From an uncultured Eubacteriaceae bacterium (GTDB lineage: Bacteria; Bacillota; Clostridia; Lachnospirales; CAG-274), in the NCBI GenBank assembly GCA_947167715.1, contig CAMVJD010000008.1:23729-87728 (forward strand): a stretch of DNA of 64,000 nucleotides. Direction: 5' to 3'. The translations under genes were made by a program, and so were the position numbers. This document shows, piece after piece, positions 17,634-26,857 of the stretch (positions within the stretch are counted from its first letter, which is position 1; each line of letters opens with the position of its first letter). The notes beneath the pieces were generated by a model. The model was not told the DNA's origin and ran no database searches. It saw only the letters and a program-made list of their open reading frames with translations.

Positions 17634-17862
17634 AATACTGTAAACTTCCGTGGTCTATGCCCTTATCGGTCAGGCGGAATTTTACCCTTATCTCGGACTC
17701 GTGGGTTATTTCCACCAGTCCCTGCTCCTGCAGGCTTTTGACCGCATCGGCATTTTTTTTGTTGATCTCGGGCTTTTTATTGAAATTTACAACGTGCAGA
17801 TCCCCGCCCATAAGATAGGACTGGTATGCACGGTCAAAAATCTCGGATTCATATTTATTCAT
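17632..17862 (-). CDS. Small winged-helix-like protein (76 aa)
   Basis: The ORF track extends far upstream, but ATG 17862 follows AAGGAG by 6 nt, and that site overlaps the stop of the ATPase gene. The 76-residue product has a helical N-half and a segment NADAVKSLQEQGLVEITHES followed by a beta-like IRVKFRLTDKG, which reads as the recognition helix and wing of a small winged helix. Last gene of the argG-argH-ABC operon. No family recognised with confidence; it could be a local regulator. Confidence 0.6.
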   Translation of the reverse strand: MNKYESEIFDRAYQSYLMGGDLHVVNFNKKPEINKKNADAVKSLQEQGLVEITHESEIRVKFRLTDKGIDHGSLQY

Positions 17863-17872
17863 AAAGATCTCC

Positions 17873-18607
17873 TTATAAAACCTTTTCAAGAAATTCCTGC
17901 AAGCGTTTGCTCTTTGGCGTATCAAAAAATTCCTTGGGCTCGTTTTCTTCGACAATACGTCCGTTTTCCATAAAAATAACTCTTGTTGCGACCTCTCTTG
18001 CAAAGCCCATTTCGTGGGTAACTACCACCATAGTCATATTTTCCTTTGCAAGGTCCTGCATTACCTCCAAAACCTCTCCGACCATTTCGGGGTCAAGTGC
18101 GGAGGTAGGCTCGTCAAAAAGCATCACATCAGGCTCCATACAAAGGGCGCGTACAATGGCTATACGCTGCTTTTGTCCGCCCGAAAGCTGGTTTGGATAG
18201 CTGTCGGCACGGTCATCAAGTCCGACCCTTTTTAAAAGCTCCACAGCCTTTTCCTCGGCCTGCTGTTTTGTCTTTCCCTGCAGCTTCATAGGTGCAAGCG
18301 TAAGGTTTTGCATGACCGTCATATGCGGGAAAAGATTAAACTGCTGAAAAACCATACCCATACGCTGACGCAGCTTGTTTATGTCGTTTTTGGGGTCTGT
18401 TATATCGCTGCCCTCAAAGAAGATATGCCCGCTTGTTGGCTCCTCCAAAAGGTTAAGGCAGCGTAAAAATGTGCTTTTGCCGCTGCCCGACGGGCCTATA
18501 ACGGCAACCACCTCGCCCTTTTGTATCTCCGCGTTTACGTTGTCAAGCGCCGTAGTAGTGGAGTATTCCTTAACAAGTCCCTGGACTTTGATAATAGCTT
18601 CAGACAT
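17873..18607 (-). CDS. Polar amino-acid ABC transporter ATP-binding protein (GlnQ type)
   Basis: A 244-residue ATPase with Walker [13 protein letters not shown]-loop [11 protein letters not shown], signature [15 protein letters not shown], Walker [14 protein letters not shown] and switch THEMGFARE. This is the polar amino-acid (HAAT) subfamily that energises uptake of Arg, Gln, His or Cys. AAGGTGA precedes the ATG. It lies 9 nt after the permease and shares the operon with the binding protein and argGH. Confidence 0.93.
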   Translation of the reverse strand: MSEAIIKVQGLVKEYSTTTALDNVNAEIQKGEVVAVIGPSGSGKSTFLRCLNLLEEPTSGHIFFEGSDITDPKNDINKLRQRMGMVFQQFNLFPHMTVMQNLTLAPMKLQGKTKQQAEEKAVELLKRVGLDDRADSYPNQLSGGQKQRIAIVRALCMEPDVMLFDEPTSALDPEMVGEVLEVMQDLAKENMTMVVVTHEMGFAREVATRVIFMENGRIVEENEPKEFFDTPKSKRLQEFLEKVL

Positions 18608-18616
18608 TTTTTCACC

Positions 18617-19360
18617 TTACCTTTCGTTAGACCTTGCGTTTTGCTCCAGCTTTTTAACACCCGCGCTTAAGGCCATAACTATTACAAGATAGATAAAGGC
18701 CGCCGCAAACAGCGGTAAAAATGCAGAGTAGGTCTGTCCCCTGATGATATTTGCGCCCATTGTAAGGTCCTCAAGTGCTATATAGCCCGAAATAGAGGTC
18801 TCCTTTAAAAGCACTATGACCTCGTTGCCAAGGGCGGGCAGTACATTTTTAAATGCCTGCGGCAAGATGATATACCACATTGTGGGTACATAGCCAAAGC
18901 CAAGACTGCGGCCTGCCTCAAACTGTCCGTTGTCAACGGACATAATGCCGCTGCGGACTATCTCGGCAACATAGGCACCCGAGTTTATACCGAATGCACA
19001 GATCGCCACAATGGATTTATCAATATTGACGCTGCCAAAGATAACAAAGTAAATTATCATCAGCTGCACGGTCGAGGGCGTACCGCGGATGACCGTAAGA
19101 TATATATTGCATAAAAAATTGGCAATGCTTAAAAGTATCTGCAAAAAGCAATGCAGAGGACTGCTGTATTTTGTTGTATGAGTCTTGTCATAGGATGAAC
19201 GTACTATCGCAATAAATACGCCTATCGCAAGACCGACCAAAAGTGCAAAAAATGTAACCTTTAAGGTGACTTTAAGACCCTTTACAAGGTATATGTAACG
19301 GTCGTTTTTTATAAAGTTAAGATAAAAATCGTCCCGAAACGATTGAAGATCCAAATACAT
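18617..19360 (-). CDS. Polar amino-acid ABC transporter permease
   Basis: A 247-residue HisM/GlnP-type permease with about five membrane segments and the EAA loop EAGRSLGFGYVPTMWYIILP, which contacts the ATPase. It carries an insertion (about residues 60-80) between the first membrane helices. Located between the binding-protein gene and the ATPase gene, all leftward. A hairpin upstream probably reduces its expression relative to the binding protein. Confidence 0.92.
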   Translation of the reverse strand: MYLDLQSFRDDFYLNFIKNDRYIYLVKGLKVTLKVTFFALLVGLAIGVFIAIVRSSYDKTHTTKYSSPLHCFLQILLSIANFLCNIYLTVIRGTPSTVQLMIIYFVIFGSVNIDKSIVAICAFGINSGAYVAEIVRSGIMSVDNGQFEAGRSLGFGYVPTMWYIILPQAFKNVLPALGNEVIVLLKETSISGYIALEDLTMGANIIRGQTYSAFLPLFAAAFIYLVIVMALSAGVKKLEQNARSNER

Positions 19361-19396
19361 TTCGTAGTTCCTTTCATTAGAGGTACCAATTAATAT

Positions 19397-19427
19397 AAAA
19401 GCGGTTTGGTTTTGCCAAGCCGCTTTT
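19397..19427 (-). terminator. Internal hairpin (attenuating terminator) between binding protein and permease
   Basis: AAAAGCGGTTTGG / CCAAGCCGCTTTT, a 13-bp stem with one G-T pair and a 5-nt loop. On the minus strand only a short, interrupted T stretch follows, so partial readthrough is expected. This placement commonly keeps the binding protein more abundant than the membrane parts. Confidence 0.65.
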
Positions 19428-19440
19428 ACTTTTGAAAAAA

Positions 19441-20325
19441 TTATGCAGCATCGGTTGCAGCTTCTGCCGCTTCTGTTTCGGCCTCTGCACCTGTTTCTGC
19501 GGCCTCTTCCTCGGAAGTCTTATACTTGGCGATTATTTCGTCAAGCTTGCCGTTTTCCTTCATCTCTGCAAGAGCGCTGTTGATAGCGTCAAGAAGTGCT
19601 GTGTTGCCCTTCTGTACTGCGAAAGCATATTCCTCAACTGTAAGAGGGTCTGCATCAAGCTTAACGATATCGCCGCTTGTATCAGCTTCGATAAACTTGT
19701 CTGCTGTGTCGCCGTCTATAACAACTGCGTCGATCTTAAGCTGCTTTAAAGCCTCGATAGCTTCAAAGCCCTTGCCGTAACGCTCAACTGTTGCATCTGT
19801 GTAGTTTTGTGTAACATATTCGTCGCCGGTAGTGTTAAGCTGAACACCGATATTCTTGCCCGCAAGGTCCTCAACCGTCTTGATAGGGCTGTCAAAGCGA
19901 ACTATAACAACCTGACTTGTTGAAACATAAGGATCGGAGAAGTCAACGCTCTGCTTTCTGTCCTCGTTTACGGTGATGCCCGATGCGGCAACATCTGTCT
20001 TGCCGGAGCTTACAGCTGTGATAACGCTGCTGAAGTCCATATTTTCTGCGGATGACTCAAGGCCGAGCTTTTCGGCAACATAAGCCATGACATCTGCGTC
20101 GATACCTACTACCTGCTCATTTTCGATAAATTCGTAGGGCGGGAAGTCTGCACTTGTAGCCCAGGTAAGCTTGCCGTCAACAGCTGTCTTTATCTCAACA
20201 GCGGGAGTCTCACCGCCTGCCGTGGGTGAAGAGGGCTGTGCGGGCTCGCTCTGGCCGCAGCCTATCATTGACATTAAAATTACGCCTGCAAGTGTTGCCG
20301 AAATAATACTTTTAAATTTTTTCAT
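19441..20325 (-). CDS. Polar amino-acid ABC transporter substrate-binding lipoprotein
   Basis: A 294-residue SBP_bac_3 family protein: lipoprotein signal ending MSMIGC, a Pro/Ser-rich linker, then two-lobe binding domain with WATSADFPPYEFIENEQVVG and GIDADVMAYVAEKL (ligand carboxyl/amino contacts), DFSDPYV and the hinge region. The C-terminus carries an unusual Ala/Glu tail (EEEAAETGAEAETEAAEAAT). Start moved to ATG 20325, preceded by AAAGGGAA. It lies 38 nt after argH without a terminator, so arginine or a related amino acid is the likely ligand; this is inference from context. Confidence 0.9.
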   Translation of the reverse strand: MKKFKSIISATLAGVILMSMIGCGQSEPAQPSSPTAGGETPAVEIKTAVDGKLTWATSADFPPYEFIENEQVVGIDADVMAYVAEKLGLESSAENMDFSSVITAVSSGKTDVAASGITVNEDRKQSVDFSDPYVSTSQVVIVRFDSPIKTVEDLAGKNIGVQLNTTGDEYVTQNYTDATVERYGKGFEAIEALKQLKIDAVVIDGDTADKFIEADTSGDIVKLDADPLTVEEYAFAVQKGNTALLDAINSALAEMKENGKLDEIIAKYKTSEEEAAETGAEAETEAAEAATDAA

Positions 20326-20363
20326 AATAGAGTTCCCTTTCTTTATTTTGTTGTAATATTTTA

Positions 20364-21740
20364 TCAAAGCGATGCAAGATAAGCTTTGTTCGTTTCGATA
20401 AGCTTTTTGATATAAGCCTCGGACGGACCGCCCTCTACGGTGCGTGTGTTTACGCAGGTCTCAAGACTTATTGCATTGTAGATCTCGCTGGTAAATACAT
20501 CGCTTTCGGCCTTGAACTCGTCAAGAGTAAGCTCGTCAAGCGATTTGCCGTTTTGTACGCAGTACAGCACAAGCCTGCCGACTATGGCATGAGCATCCCT
20601 GAAAGGCACGCCCTGCTTTACAAGCCAGTCGGCTGCGTCTGTAGCGTTCATAAAGCCGCCCTTTGCGGCCTTGTACATATTTGCCTTGTTTACCGTCATG
20701 GTGGATATCATACGGGTAAAGACGGGCAGACACATTTTTAAGGTGTCTACGGCGTCAAAAACGCCCTCCTTGTCCTCCTGCATATCCTTGTTGTATGCAA
20801 GTGGAATGCCCTTCATTGTCGTTAAAATACCCATTAAATGACCGTATACGCGGCCTGTTTTACCCCTTATAAGCTCTGCCATATCGGGGTTTTTCTTCTG
20901 CGGCATTATGGATGAGCCCGTCGAATAGGCATCGTCCATTTCCACAAATTTATAATTCTGGCTGTTCCAAATTATGATCTCCTCACAAAAGCGGCTCAAA
21001 TGCATCATAATTATTGACAATGCACTTAACAGCTCTATAACGAAATCTCTGTCGCTCACGCCGTCCATAGAGTTAAGGGTAATATCGTCAAAGCCCAGCT
21101 CTTCACATACAAAACGGCGGTCGATAGGGTAGGTGGTGGCAGCCAGCGCACCGCTGCCAAGCGGCATAATATTTGTACGCTTGTACACATCGCCAAGGCG
21201 CGCATAATCGCGCTTGAACATTTCCATATAGGCGAGCAGATGATGCGCAAGCGTGACGGGCTGTGCATTTTGAAGATGCGTATAGCCCGGCAGGATAGTT
21301 GCGGTATGCTCCGCCGCCATATCGTTAAGTGTGTGCATAAGCTCGTATACAAGCTTTTTAATATCTGTTATTTGGTCCTTAAGGTACATCCTTATATCAA
21401 GCGCCACCTGGTCGTTGCGGCTTCTGCCCGTGTGAAGGCGTTTGCCTACATCGCCTATCCTTTGGATAAGAATGGTCTCGACATTCATATGGATATCCTC
21501 GGCCTTTTCGTCAAATGTGACCTTGCCGTCCTCTATATCCTTTAATATCTCCAAAAGCGTTTTTTGTATCAGCTCGCTGTCTTCCTTGGGGATTATACCC
21601 TGCTTGCCGAGCATTTTGCTGTGCGCGACGCTGCCCAGTATATCCTGCTTGTACATGCGGCTGTCAAAGCTTATGGAGGAATGGAAGTGGTCGGTAAAGC
21701 TGTCTGTGGATCCGGTAAATCTTCCGCCCCAAAGTTTCAT
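20364..21740 (-). CDS. argH: Argininosuccinate lyase
   Basis: A 458-residue fumarase/aspartase-superfamily enzyme that splits argininosuccinate into arginine and fumarate, the last step of arginine synthesis. It begins KLWGGRFTG, has HTGRSRNDQ, and the signature loop [12 protein letters not shown] with the catalytic serine. Length is normal. GAGGT precedes the ATG by 7 nt. Downstream of argG by 24 nt and followed by the amino-acid transporter in the same direction. Confidence 0.97.
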   Translation of the reverse strand: MKLWGGRFTGSTDSFTDHFHSSISFDSRMYKQDILGSVAHSKMLGKQGIIPKEDSELIQKTLLEILKDIEDGKVTFDEKAEDIHMNVETILIQRIGDVGKRLHTGRSRNDQVALDIRMYLKDQITDIKKLVYELMHTLNDMAAEHTATILPGYTHLQNAQPVTLAHHLLAYMEMFKRDYARLGDVYKRTNIMPLGSGALAATTYPIDRRFVCEELGFDDITLNSMDGVSDRDFVIELLSALSIIMMHLSRFCEEIIIWNSQNYKFVEMDDAYSTGSSIMPQKKNPDMAELIRGKTGRVYGHLMGILTTMKGIPLAYNKDMQEDKEGVFDAVDTLKMCLPVFTRMISTMTVNKANMYKAAKGGFMNATDAADWLVKQGVPFRDAHAIVGRLVLYCVQNGKSLDELTLDEFKAESDVFTSEIYNAISLETCVNTRTVEGGPSEAYIKKLIETNKAYLASL

Positions 21741-21764
21741 ATTATATACCTCAAATATTTGATA

Positions 21765-22985
21765 TTATTTATTTTCGTTTCTCTGCTTCATCATTGCTCT
21801 TACCTTTAAGGGAAGACCGAAAAGGTTGATAAAGCCGACTGCATCCTTGTGGCTGTAAAGCTCACCGGTAGTAAAGCTTGCAATATCCTCGTCATACAGG
21901 CTGTAAGGTGATGAACAGCCTGCCGAGATTATATTGCCCTTGTAAAGCTTTAACCTTACCTTGCCGGTAACGGTTTCCTGAAGAGAGTCGTTAAATGCGT
22001 CAAGCGCCTCACGAAGGGGAGTGTACCACTCGCCGCTGTAAAGAAGCTCGGCATACTTTGTAGCGATAGTCTCTCTGAACTGCTGGCTTTGCTTGTCAAG
22101 GCAAAGATATTCAAGCTCTCTGTGTGCGTACATAAGAATGGTGCCGCCCGGTGTTTCATAAACGCCGCGTGACTTCATACCTACAACGCGGTTTTCAACG
22201 ATATCCGCGATACCGATGCCGTTTGCTCCGCCTACCTCGTTAAGCTTTGTCATAAGCTCGATAGGTGAAAGCTTCTGTCCGTCAATGGCAACGGGGATAC
22301 CCTTTTCAAATTCAATCTCAATATATGTGTCCTTGTCGGGTGCCTTTTCGGGTGTTACGCCAAGAACAAGCAAACGGTCGTAGTTAGGCTCGTTTGCGGG
22401 GTCCTCAAGCTCAAGACCCTCGTGGCTGATGTGCCACAGGTTGCGGTCACGGCTGTAGCTGTCGTCCTTTTTCATAGGTACGGGTATGCCGCGCTCTTCA
22501 AGGTAAGCAATTTCGTCCTCTCTGGACTGCATTTTCCATTCGTCCATCTTCCAGGGCGCAATAATTTCAAGGTCGGGTGCAAAAGCCTTAACGGTAAGCT
22601 CGAAACGAACCTGATCGTTGCCCTTGCCCGTAGCGCCGTGGCAGATAGCGAAGGCGCCTTCCTTGCGTGCTATCTCGACAAGACGCTTTGCAATTATAGG
22701 TCTTGCCATAGATGTGCCGAGAAGATACTTGCCCTCATATACCGCATTTGCCTTGACTGTGGGATAAATAACGTCGGTAATGAATTCCTCCGTAAGGTCC
22801 TCGATGTAAAGCTTGCTTGCGCCCGTTGAAAGTGCGCGCTCCTCAAGACCGTCCGTCTCGCTGCCCTGTCCAACATTTGCACAAACCGCGATGACCTCAA
22901 CGTCCTTGTAAAGCTCCTTTAACCAAGGAATAATAACGGTGGTATCAAGACCGCCGGAGTAAGCTAAAACTATTTTTCTGCTCAT
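21765..22985 (-). CDS. argG: Argininosuccinate synthase
   Basis: A 406-residue type-I argininosuccinate synthase joining citrulline and aspartate with ATP. N-terminal PP-loop [19 protein letters not shown]/citrulline motif [13 protein letters not shown], and the normal family length. AGGAGGT lies 8 nt before the ATG. First gene of the leftward argG-argH-ABC operon; divergent from argC across 293 bp with promoters for both directions. Confidence 0.97.
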   Translation of the reverse strand: MSRKIVLAYSGGLDTTVIIPWLKELYKDVEVIAVCANVGQGSETDGLEERALSTGASKLYIEDLTEEFITDVIYPTVKANAVYEGKYLLGTSMARPIIAKRLVEIARKEGAFAICHGATGKGNDQVRFELTVKAFAPDLEIIAPWKMDEWKMQSREDEIAYLEERGIPVPMKKDDSYSRDRNLWHISHEGLELEDPANEPNYDRLLVLGVTPEKAPDKDTYIEIEFEKGIPVAIDGQKLSPIELMTKLNEVGGANGIGIADIVENRVVGMKSRGVYETPGGTILMYAHRELEYLCLDKQSQQFRETIATKYAELLYSGEWYTPLREALDAFNDSLQETVTGKVRLKLYKGNIISAGCSSPYSLYDEDIASFTTGELYSHKDAVGFINLFGLPLKVRAMMKQRNENK

Positions 22986-23024
22986 TTTATATGACCTCCT
23001 GAATTGATTTTAAACTTTTTATTG

Positions 23025-23054
23025 ATTATATCACAATATACATAGTATATTCAA
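23025..23054 (-). promoter_or_regulatory. Promoter of argG operon
   Basis: Minus strand TTGAAT (23054-23049), 18-bp spacer, TATAAT (23030-23025) with TGA before it (extended -10). Confidence 0.55.
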
Positions 23055-23101
23055 GTATAAAAAACAAAATTTTCATAAAAAATAAAAATTTGTAAAAAAT
23101 G

Positions 23102-23120
23102 CTTGCATATTATTCATATT
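23102..23120. promoter_or_regulatory. Candidate ARG box (ArgR/AhrC operator)
   Basis: CTTGCAT-ATT-ATTCAT resembles the Bacillus arginine operator (CTTGMAT-N4-ATTCAT) with a spacer one base shorter. It lies midway between the divergent argG and argC promoters; the TTGAAT -35 of argG is a further half-site-like sequence. No regulator gene is in the window. Confidence 0.4.
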
Positions 23121-23183
23121 CGTTGTATAATTATAAAATAATTTACCCGGATATTCCTTTTTTATAACAATAAAAATTTATAC

Positions 23184-23212
23184 TGTACATTTTACAAAAA
23201 AAGGTGTATACT
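23184..23212 (+). promoter_or_regulatory. Promoter of argC operon
   Basis: TGTACA (23184-23189), 17-bp spacer ending AAGGTG, TATACT (23207-23212). The AAGGTG-TATACT part is identical to the promoter at 60812-60840. Confidence 0.5.
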
Positions 23213-23278
23213 GGTAAGGATATAGAAATTATACCTATAAATTATTAGTAAATAAATTTTCGGAAAGGAAGTAATATA

Positions 23279-24319
23279 ATGATAAAAGTTGGTATTATCG
23301 GTGCTACGGGCTATGCGGGCAGCGAACTTGTAAGGATAATAACCTCTCACCCCGAGGCGGAGATAAAGACCCTCACCTCGCAGTCCTACGCGGGAAAGGA
23401 CTACGGCAGCGTATACGAGAGCTACCGCCACAGAAGCGACTATGTCTGCGAGGAAGAGGATATTGAAAAAATGGCCGAGGAATGTGACGTTATTTTTATG
23501 GCGCTCCCTCACGGTGTCGCAAGCAAAAAGGTAAACGAAAGCATACTGTCAAAGACAAAAATAATCGACCTTGGTGCCGATTTTCGCTTACAATATATCG
23601 ATGTATACGAAAAATGGTATACAACACATTACGCAAAGGATATACTTCCCGAGGCCGTATACGGCCTTTGCGAGATAAACCGCGACAAAATTAAAAACAG
23701 AAGGATCGTCGCAAACCCCGGCTGCTATACCACCTGCAGCATTTTATCCCTTTATCCCCTTGTAAAGGAAAAAATGATAGACCTTTCAACTATTATAATA
23801 GATGCAAAATCGGGTGCTACGGGCGCAGGCAGGGGCTTATCCCTGGGCAACCATTACTGTGAGCTTAACGAAAGCGTAAAGGCCTATAAAATAGCCAACC
23901 ACAGACATACCCCCGAGATTGAAGAGCAGCTTTCCTACGCGGCGGGCGAGGACGTTGTTTTAAGCTTTACACCGCACCTTATCCCCATGGACAGGGGCAT
24001 ACTTGCTACCTGCTATGCAAAGCTTCTTAAAAACTATACTTACGAAGATATCCTTGCAGCTTATGAAAAGTACTACAAGGACGAATATTTTATCAGAATA
24101 ACAAAACAAGGTATGTTCCCCGAAACAAAATGGGTAAAGGGCTCCAATTTTGTGGATATCGGCTTTACCGTGGACGAAAGAACAAACCGCGTTATAGTTA
24201 TAGGCGCACTTGACAACCTGTTTAAGGGTGCGGCGGGACAGGCAGTACAGAATATGAATATTCTTTTCGGCCTTGACGAAAAGACGGGACTTGACTACAT
24301 CCCCGTATTCCCCGCATAA
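23279..24319 (+). CDS. argC: N-acetyl-gamma-glutamyl-phosphate reductase
   Basis: A 346-residue NADPH-dependent reductase converting N-acetylglutamyl phosphate to its semialdehyde. Rossmann start VGIIGATGYAGSELVRII, catalytic cysteine in ANPGCYTTC, and the C-terminal His region GNHYCELNES / HRHTPEIEEQL. AAAGGAAG precedes the ATG. First gene of the rightward operon argC-lipoprotein-argJ-membrane GT-argB-argD. Confidence 0.97.
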   Translation: MIKVGIIGATGYAGSELVRIITSHPEAEIKTLTSQSYAGKDYGSVYESYRHRSDYVCEEEDIEKMAEECDVIFMALPHGVASKKVNESILSKTKIIDLGADFRLQYIDVYEKWYTTHYAKDILPEAVYGLCEINRDKIKNRRIVANPGCYTTCSILSLYPLVKEKMIDLSTIIIDAKSGATGAGRGLSLGNHYCELNESVKAYKIANHRHTPEIEEQLSYAAGEDVVLSFTPHLIPMDRGILATCYAKLLKNYTYEDILAAYEKYYKDEYFIRITKQGMFPETKWVKGSNFVDIGFTVDERTNRVIVIGALDNLFKGAAGQAVQNMNILFGLDEKTGLDYIPVFPA

Positions 24320-24332
24320 TTGGAGAATTATT

Positions 24333-25610
24333 ATGGAAATTAAATTTATAGCGGCAATTTGCGTTTTATCGGCCGCTTTATGCACGGGATGCCATAGAAA
24401 CGGCCGCGTATACGGCCATAATCCAAATGTCCGTCCCAATAATCAGGTTACGGCGCAGCAGCCCGCAGCTGTACAAAAGCCTGCCGCGCCAAGCCTTCCG
24501 CAGGATCTGACAACGATCTATGCGCTCAAGTTAAAAAAAGGTATAGTAAAGCGCCCTAACGGTATGCTTGACAGCCGTGAACATAATTTGACATGGGTAG
24601 TGGAGCATAACGGCGATATCGTGCTTGAAGCCAATGCTGTCGATAATTTTGAAATGGATGCACGCTGGCACGGCAACGGTCATTATAAAATTTGGCTTAA
24701 GGCATGGATAAACGGTTATACCGCCGTAAGCAATACCGTAGAATTTGATATGCCCCTTGACGGGACGGAAGAGCCCGATGACGGAGAGATAGATCTGCAG
24801 CCCATAGAAAACACAAAATATATCAATGCATATAAATTGACCGAGGACGCAGGCCTTGTGACCCGTACAAGCGGTGAATACGAAAGCAGCAACATAGGCT
24901 GGAAGATCGTTTATAACGGCGTTACAAAGCTTGAAAGAAACGCAGAAAACGAGATGAGCTATCGCCCCATGAACTACGGCGACGGTAAGTACGAGGTCTG
25001 GCTTGAAGCCTTTATTGACGGCGGCTATAAGCGCGTAAGCAATAAGGTCAGCTGGGAAACTCCGCTTGATATAAGCGCGGAGGATGCCGAGATGATCGAA
25101 ATGAAAAGTAAGATGAAAAGTCTTATACGCAATATTGACGGCGAAAATGATCATTACGAGTATAAAATGGGCTTTGTTATAGACCCGGATCATGACGGTG
25201 AGTATAACAACTGCGTATTTTATGCAGGTACTGACAATAACGGCAGGGAAGCACAGTATATTTTCCAAAACGGTACTTATTCAATACAGTTTTCTACCAA
25301 CTACACAAGGGATAACGGTACCGCGTATATGGATAATGCGTATCTTTATATCTGGTGTGATGAGATAACGGGCAAGGACTATATAGTACGCTGTGCAACG
25401 GATGAAAGCGGCAATATCACCGCAAAGGACTGCTGCACAAACGAAATTATTTATACAATAATAAACGGCGAGCTGACCCTGTTCGGTCAAAAAACACAGG
25501 ATAAAAGCGTGCTGGATAAGGGAAAATACTATTTCCGCTCGTCCGCACCCTATGATAAGGACCATTTTATAGTGTCCAAAAACGGCAAGGCGGAAATGCA
25601 GGGCGCATAG
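24333..25610 (+). CDS. Unknown lipoprotein with duplicated beta-sandwich-like domain, inside the arg operon
   Basis: A 425-residue lipoprotein (lipobox LCTGC) with a Gln/Pro/Ala-rich linker and then two similar domains: about residues 55-145 and 160-255, each running from IYALKLK / INAYKLT through HYKIWLKAWINGYTAVSN / KYEVWLEAFIDGGYKRVSN to a PLDG/PLD end, so a tandem duplication of an Ig/FN3-like fold. A third C-terminal domain of about 150 residues is rich in Tyr, Asp and Asn. No family recognised. ATG 24333 follows TTGGAGAA; the ORF track starts earlier, within argC. It lies 13 nt after argC and 30 nt before argJ, so it must share the arginine transcript. Confidence 0.75.
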   Translation: MEIKFIAAICVLSAALCTGCHRNGRVYGHNPNVRPNNQVTAQQPAAVQKPAAPSLPQDLTTIYALKLKKGIVKRPNGMLDSREHNLTWVVEHNGDIVLEANAVDNFEMDARWHGNGHYKIWLKAWINGYTAVSNTVEFDMPLDGTEEPDDGEIDLQPIENTKYINAYKLTEDAGLVTRTSGEYESSNIGWKIVYNGVTKLERNAENEMSYRPMNYGDGKYEVWLEAFIDGGYKRVSNKVSWETPLDISAEDAEMIEMKSKMKSLIRNIDGENDHYEYKMGFVIDPDHDGEYNNCVFYAGTDNNGREAQYIFQNGTYSIQFSTNYTRDNGTAYMDNAYLYIWCDEITGKDYIVRCATDESGNITAKDCCTNEIIYTIINGELTLFGQKTQDKSVLDKGKYYFRSSAPYDKDHFIVSKNGKAEMQGA

Positions 25611-25640
25611 CCGCCGACCCCAAGAGAAAGGAGAATTTTT

Positions 25641-26855
25641 ATGAACATAATAAACGGCAACGTTACATCCCCCAAGGGCTTTTCCGCGGGTGGCTGTAAT
25701 ATAGGCCTGAAAAAAGACAAAAAGGATATGGCTGTTATAGTCAGCGAAAAAATGTGTACCGCAGCGGGCTGCTTTACAACAAACGTAGTTAAGGCGGCAC
25801 CCGTTATGTGGGATATGGAAAAGGTAAATAATCAAATAAAGGGTATAGTCGCAAACAGCGGCAATGCCAACGCCTGCACGGGTCAGCAGGGCATAAAGGA
25901 CTGCGAGGACACCGCCGCAAGGCTTGCGGAGCATATAGGCGTTAAAGCAGAAAATGTCCTTGTATGCTCAACGGGCGTTATAGGCGTAAACCTTGATATG
26001 GATAAAATTTTACCCGGCGTTGATAAGACCTTTTCAGGGATATCAAGCGACTTTGCGGGCGGCGAAAGCGCAAGCCACGCCATTATGACCACCGATACAC
26101 GCCCCAAGACCGCCGCTGCCGAAATAGAGATAGGCGGCAAAAAGGTAACTGTTGCGGGTATGGCAAAGGGCTCGGGTATGATAAACCCCAATATGGCAAC
26201 TATGCTTTGCTTTATCACCACCGACTGCGCCATTGAAAAGCCCTTGCTTGATAAGGCGCTTAAAGGCTGTGTTATAGATACCTTTAATATGATAAGCGTT
26301 GACGGCGATACATCTACAAACGACACCGTGCTGGTGCTTGCCAACGGTATGGCGGAAAACCCAGTTATAAACACGGAAAACGACGATTACAACAAATTTG
26401 TAGAGGCGCTTTTCTATATCAATAAAACTCTTGCCGTAATGTGCGCGGACGACGGCGAGGGCGCAACAAAATTAATGGAGGTAAACGTCACGGGCTGCGC
26501 TGACGAGAAAAGTGCAAGGCTTATCGCTCAATCCGTTACAAGCTCAAACCTTTTAAAGTGTGCGCTTTTCGGCGAGGATGCAAACTGGGGCAGGGTGCTT
26601 TGTGCCATGGGCTACTCGGGCGGTAAGTTTGACCCCATGGGCGTTACTATCAATTTTAAAAGCGCAAAGGGTGAAATAAAGCTTATGGATAACGGCACAC
26701 CCATAGTCTTTGACGAGGAGCTGGCGGCAAAGATACTTTCCGAACATAATATCTATATTGATATACTGCTTAACGAAGGCAGCGCAAAGGCGACCGCCTG
26801 GGGCTGTGACCTTACCTATGATTATGTAAAAATTAACGGAGATTACAGGTCTTGA
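25641..26855 (+). CDS. argJ: Bifunctional glutamate N-acetyltransferase/ornithine acetyltransferase
   Basis: A 404-residue ArgJ that recycles the acetyl group from N-acetylornithine to glutamate. It begins with SPKGFSAGGCNIGLK, has the oxyanion/active region AAGCFTTNVVKAAPV and the self-cleavage site KGSGMINPNMATML, where the Thr becomes the nucleophile of the beta chain. The acetyl-cycle genes argC, argJ, argB and argD are all in this operon. AAAGGAG lies before the ATG. Confidence 0.97.
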   Translation: MNIINGNVTSPKGFSAGGCNIGLKKDKKDMAVIVSEKMCTAAGCFTTNVVKAAPVMWDMEKVNNQIKGIVANSGNANACTGQQGIKDCEDTAARLAEHIGVKAENVLVCSTGVIGVNLDMDKILPGVDKTFSGISSDFAGGESASHAIMTTDTRPKTAAAEIEIGGKKVTVAGMAKGSGMINPNMATMLCFITTDCAIEKPLLDKALKGCVIDTFNMISVDGDTSTNDTVLVLANGMAENPVINTENDDYNKFVEALFYINKTLAVMCADDGEGATKLMEVNVTGCADEKSARLIAQSVTSSNLLKCALFGEDANWGRVLCAMGYSGGKFDPMGVTINFKSAKGEIKLMDNGTPIVFDEELAAKILSEHNIYIDILLNEGSAKATAWGCDLTYDYVKINGDYRS

Positions 26856-26857
26856 TC

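Noticed and set aside
24531-25268. Minus-strand ORF of 245 codons opposite the lipoprotein
   Set aside because: Long only because the opposite frame lacks stops; composition is unlike any exported or cytosolic protein and there is no ribosome-binding site. The plus frame has a signal peptide, lipobox and internal duplication.
26852-26857. TTG start for the GT-C protein
   Set aside because: It overlaps argJ and is too close to the AGGT ribosome-binding site; ATG 26858 has proper spacing.
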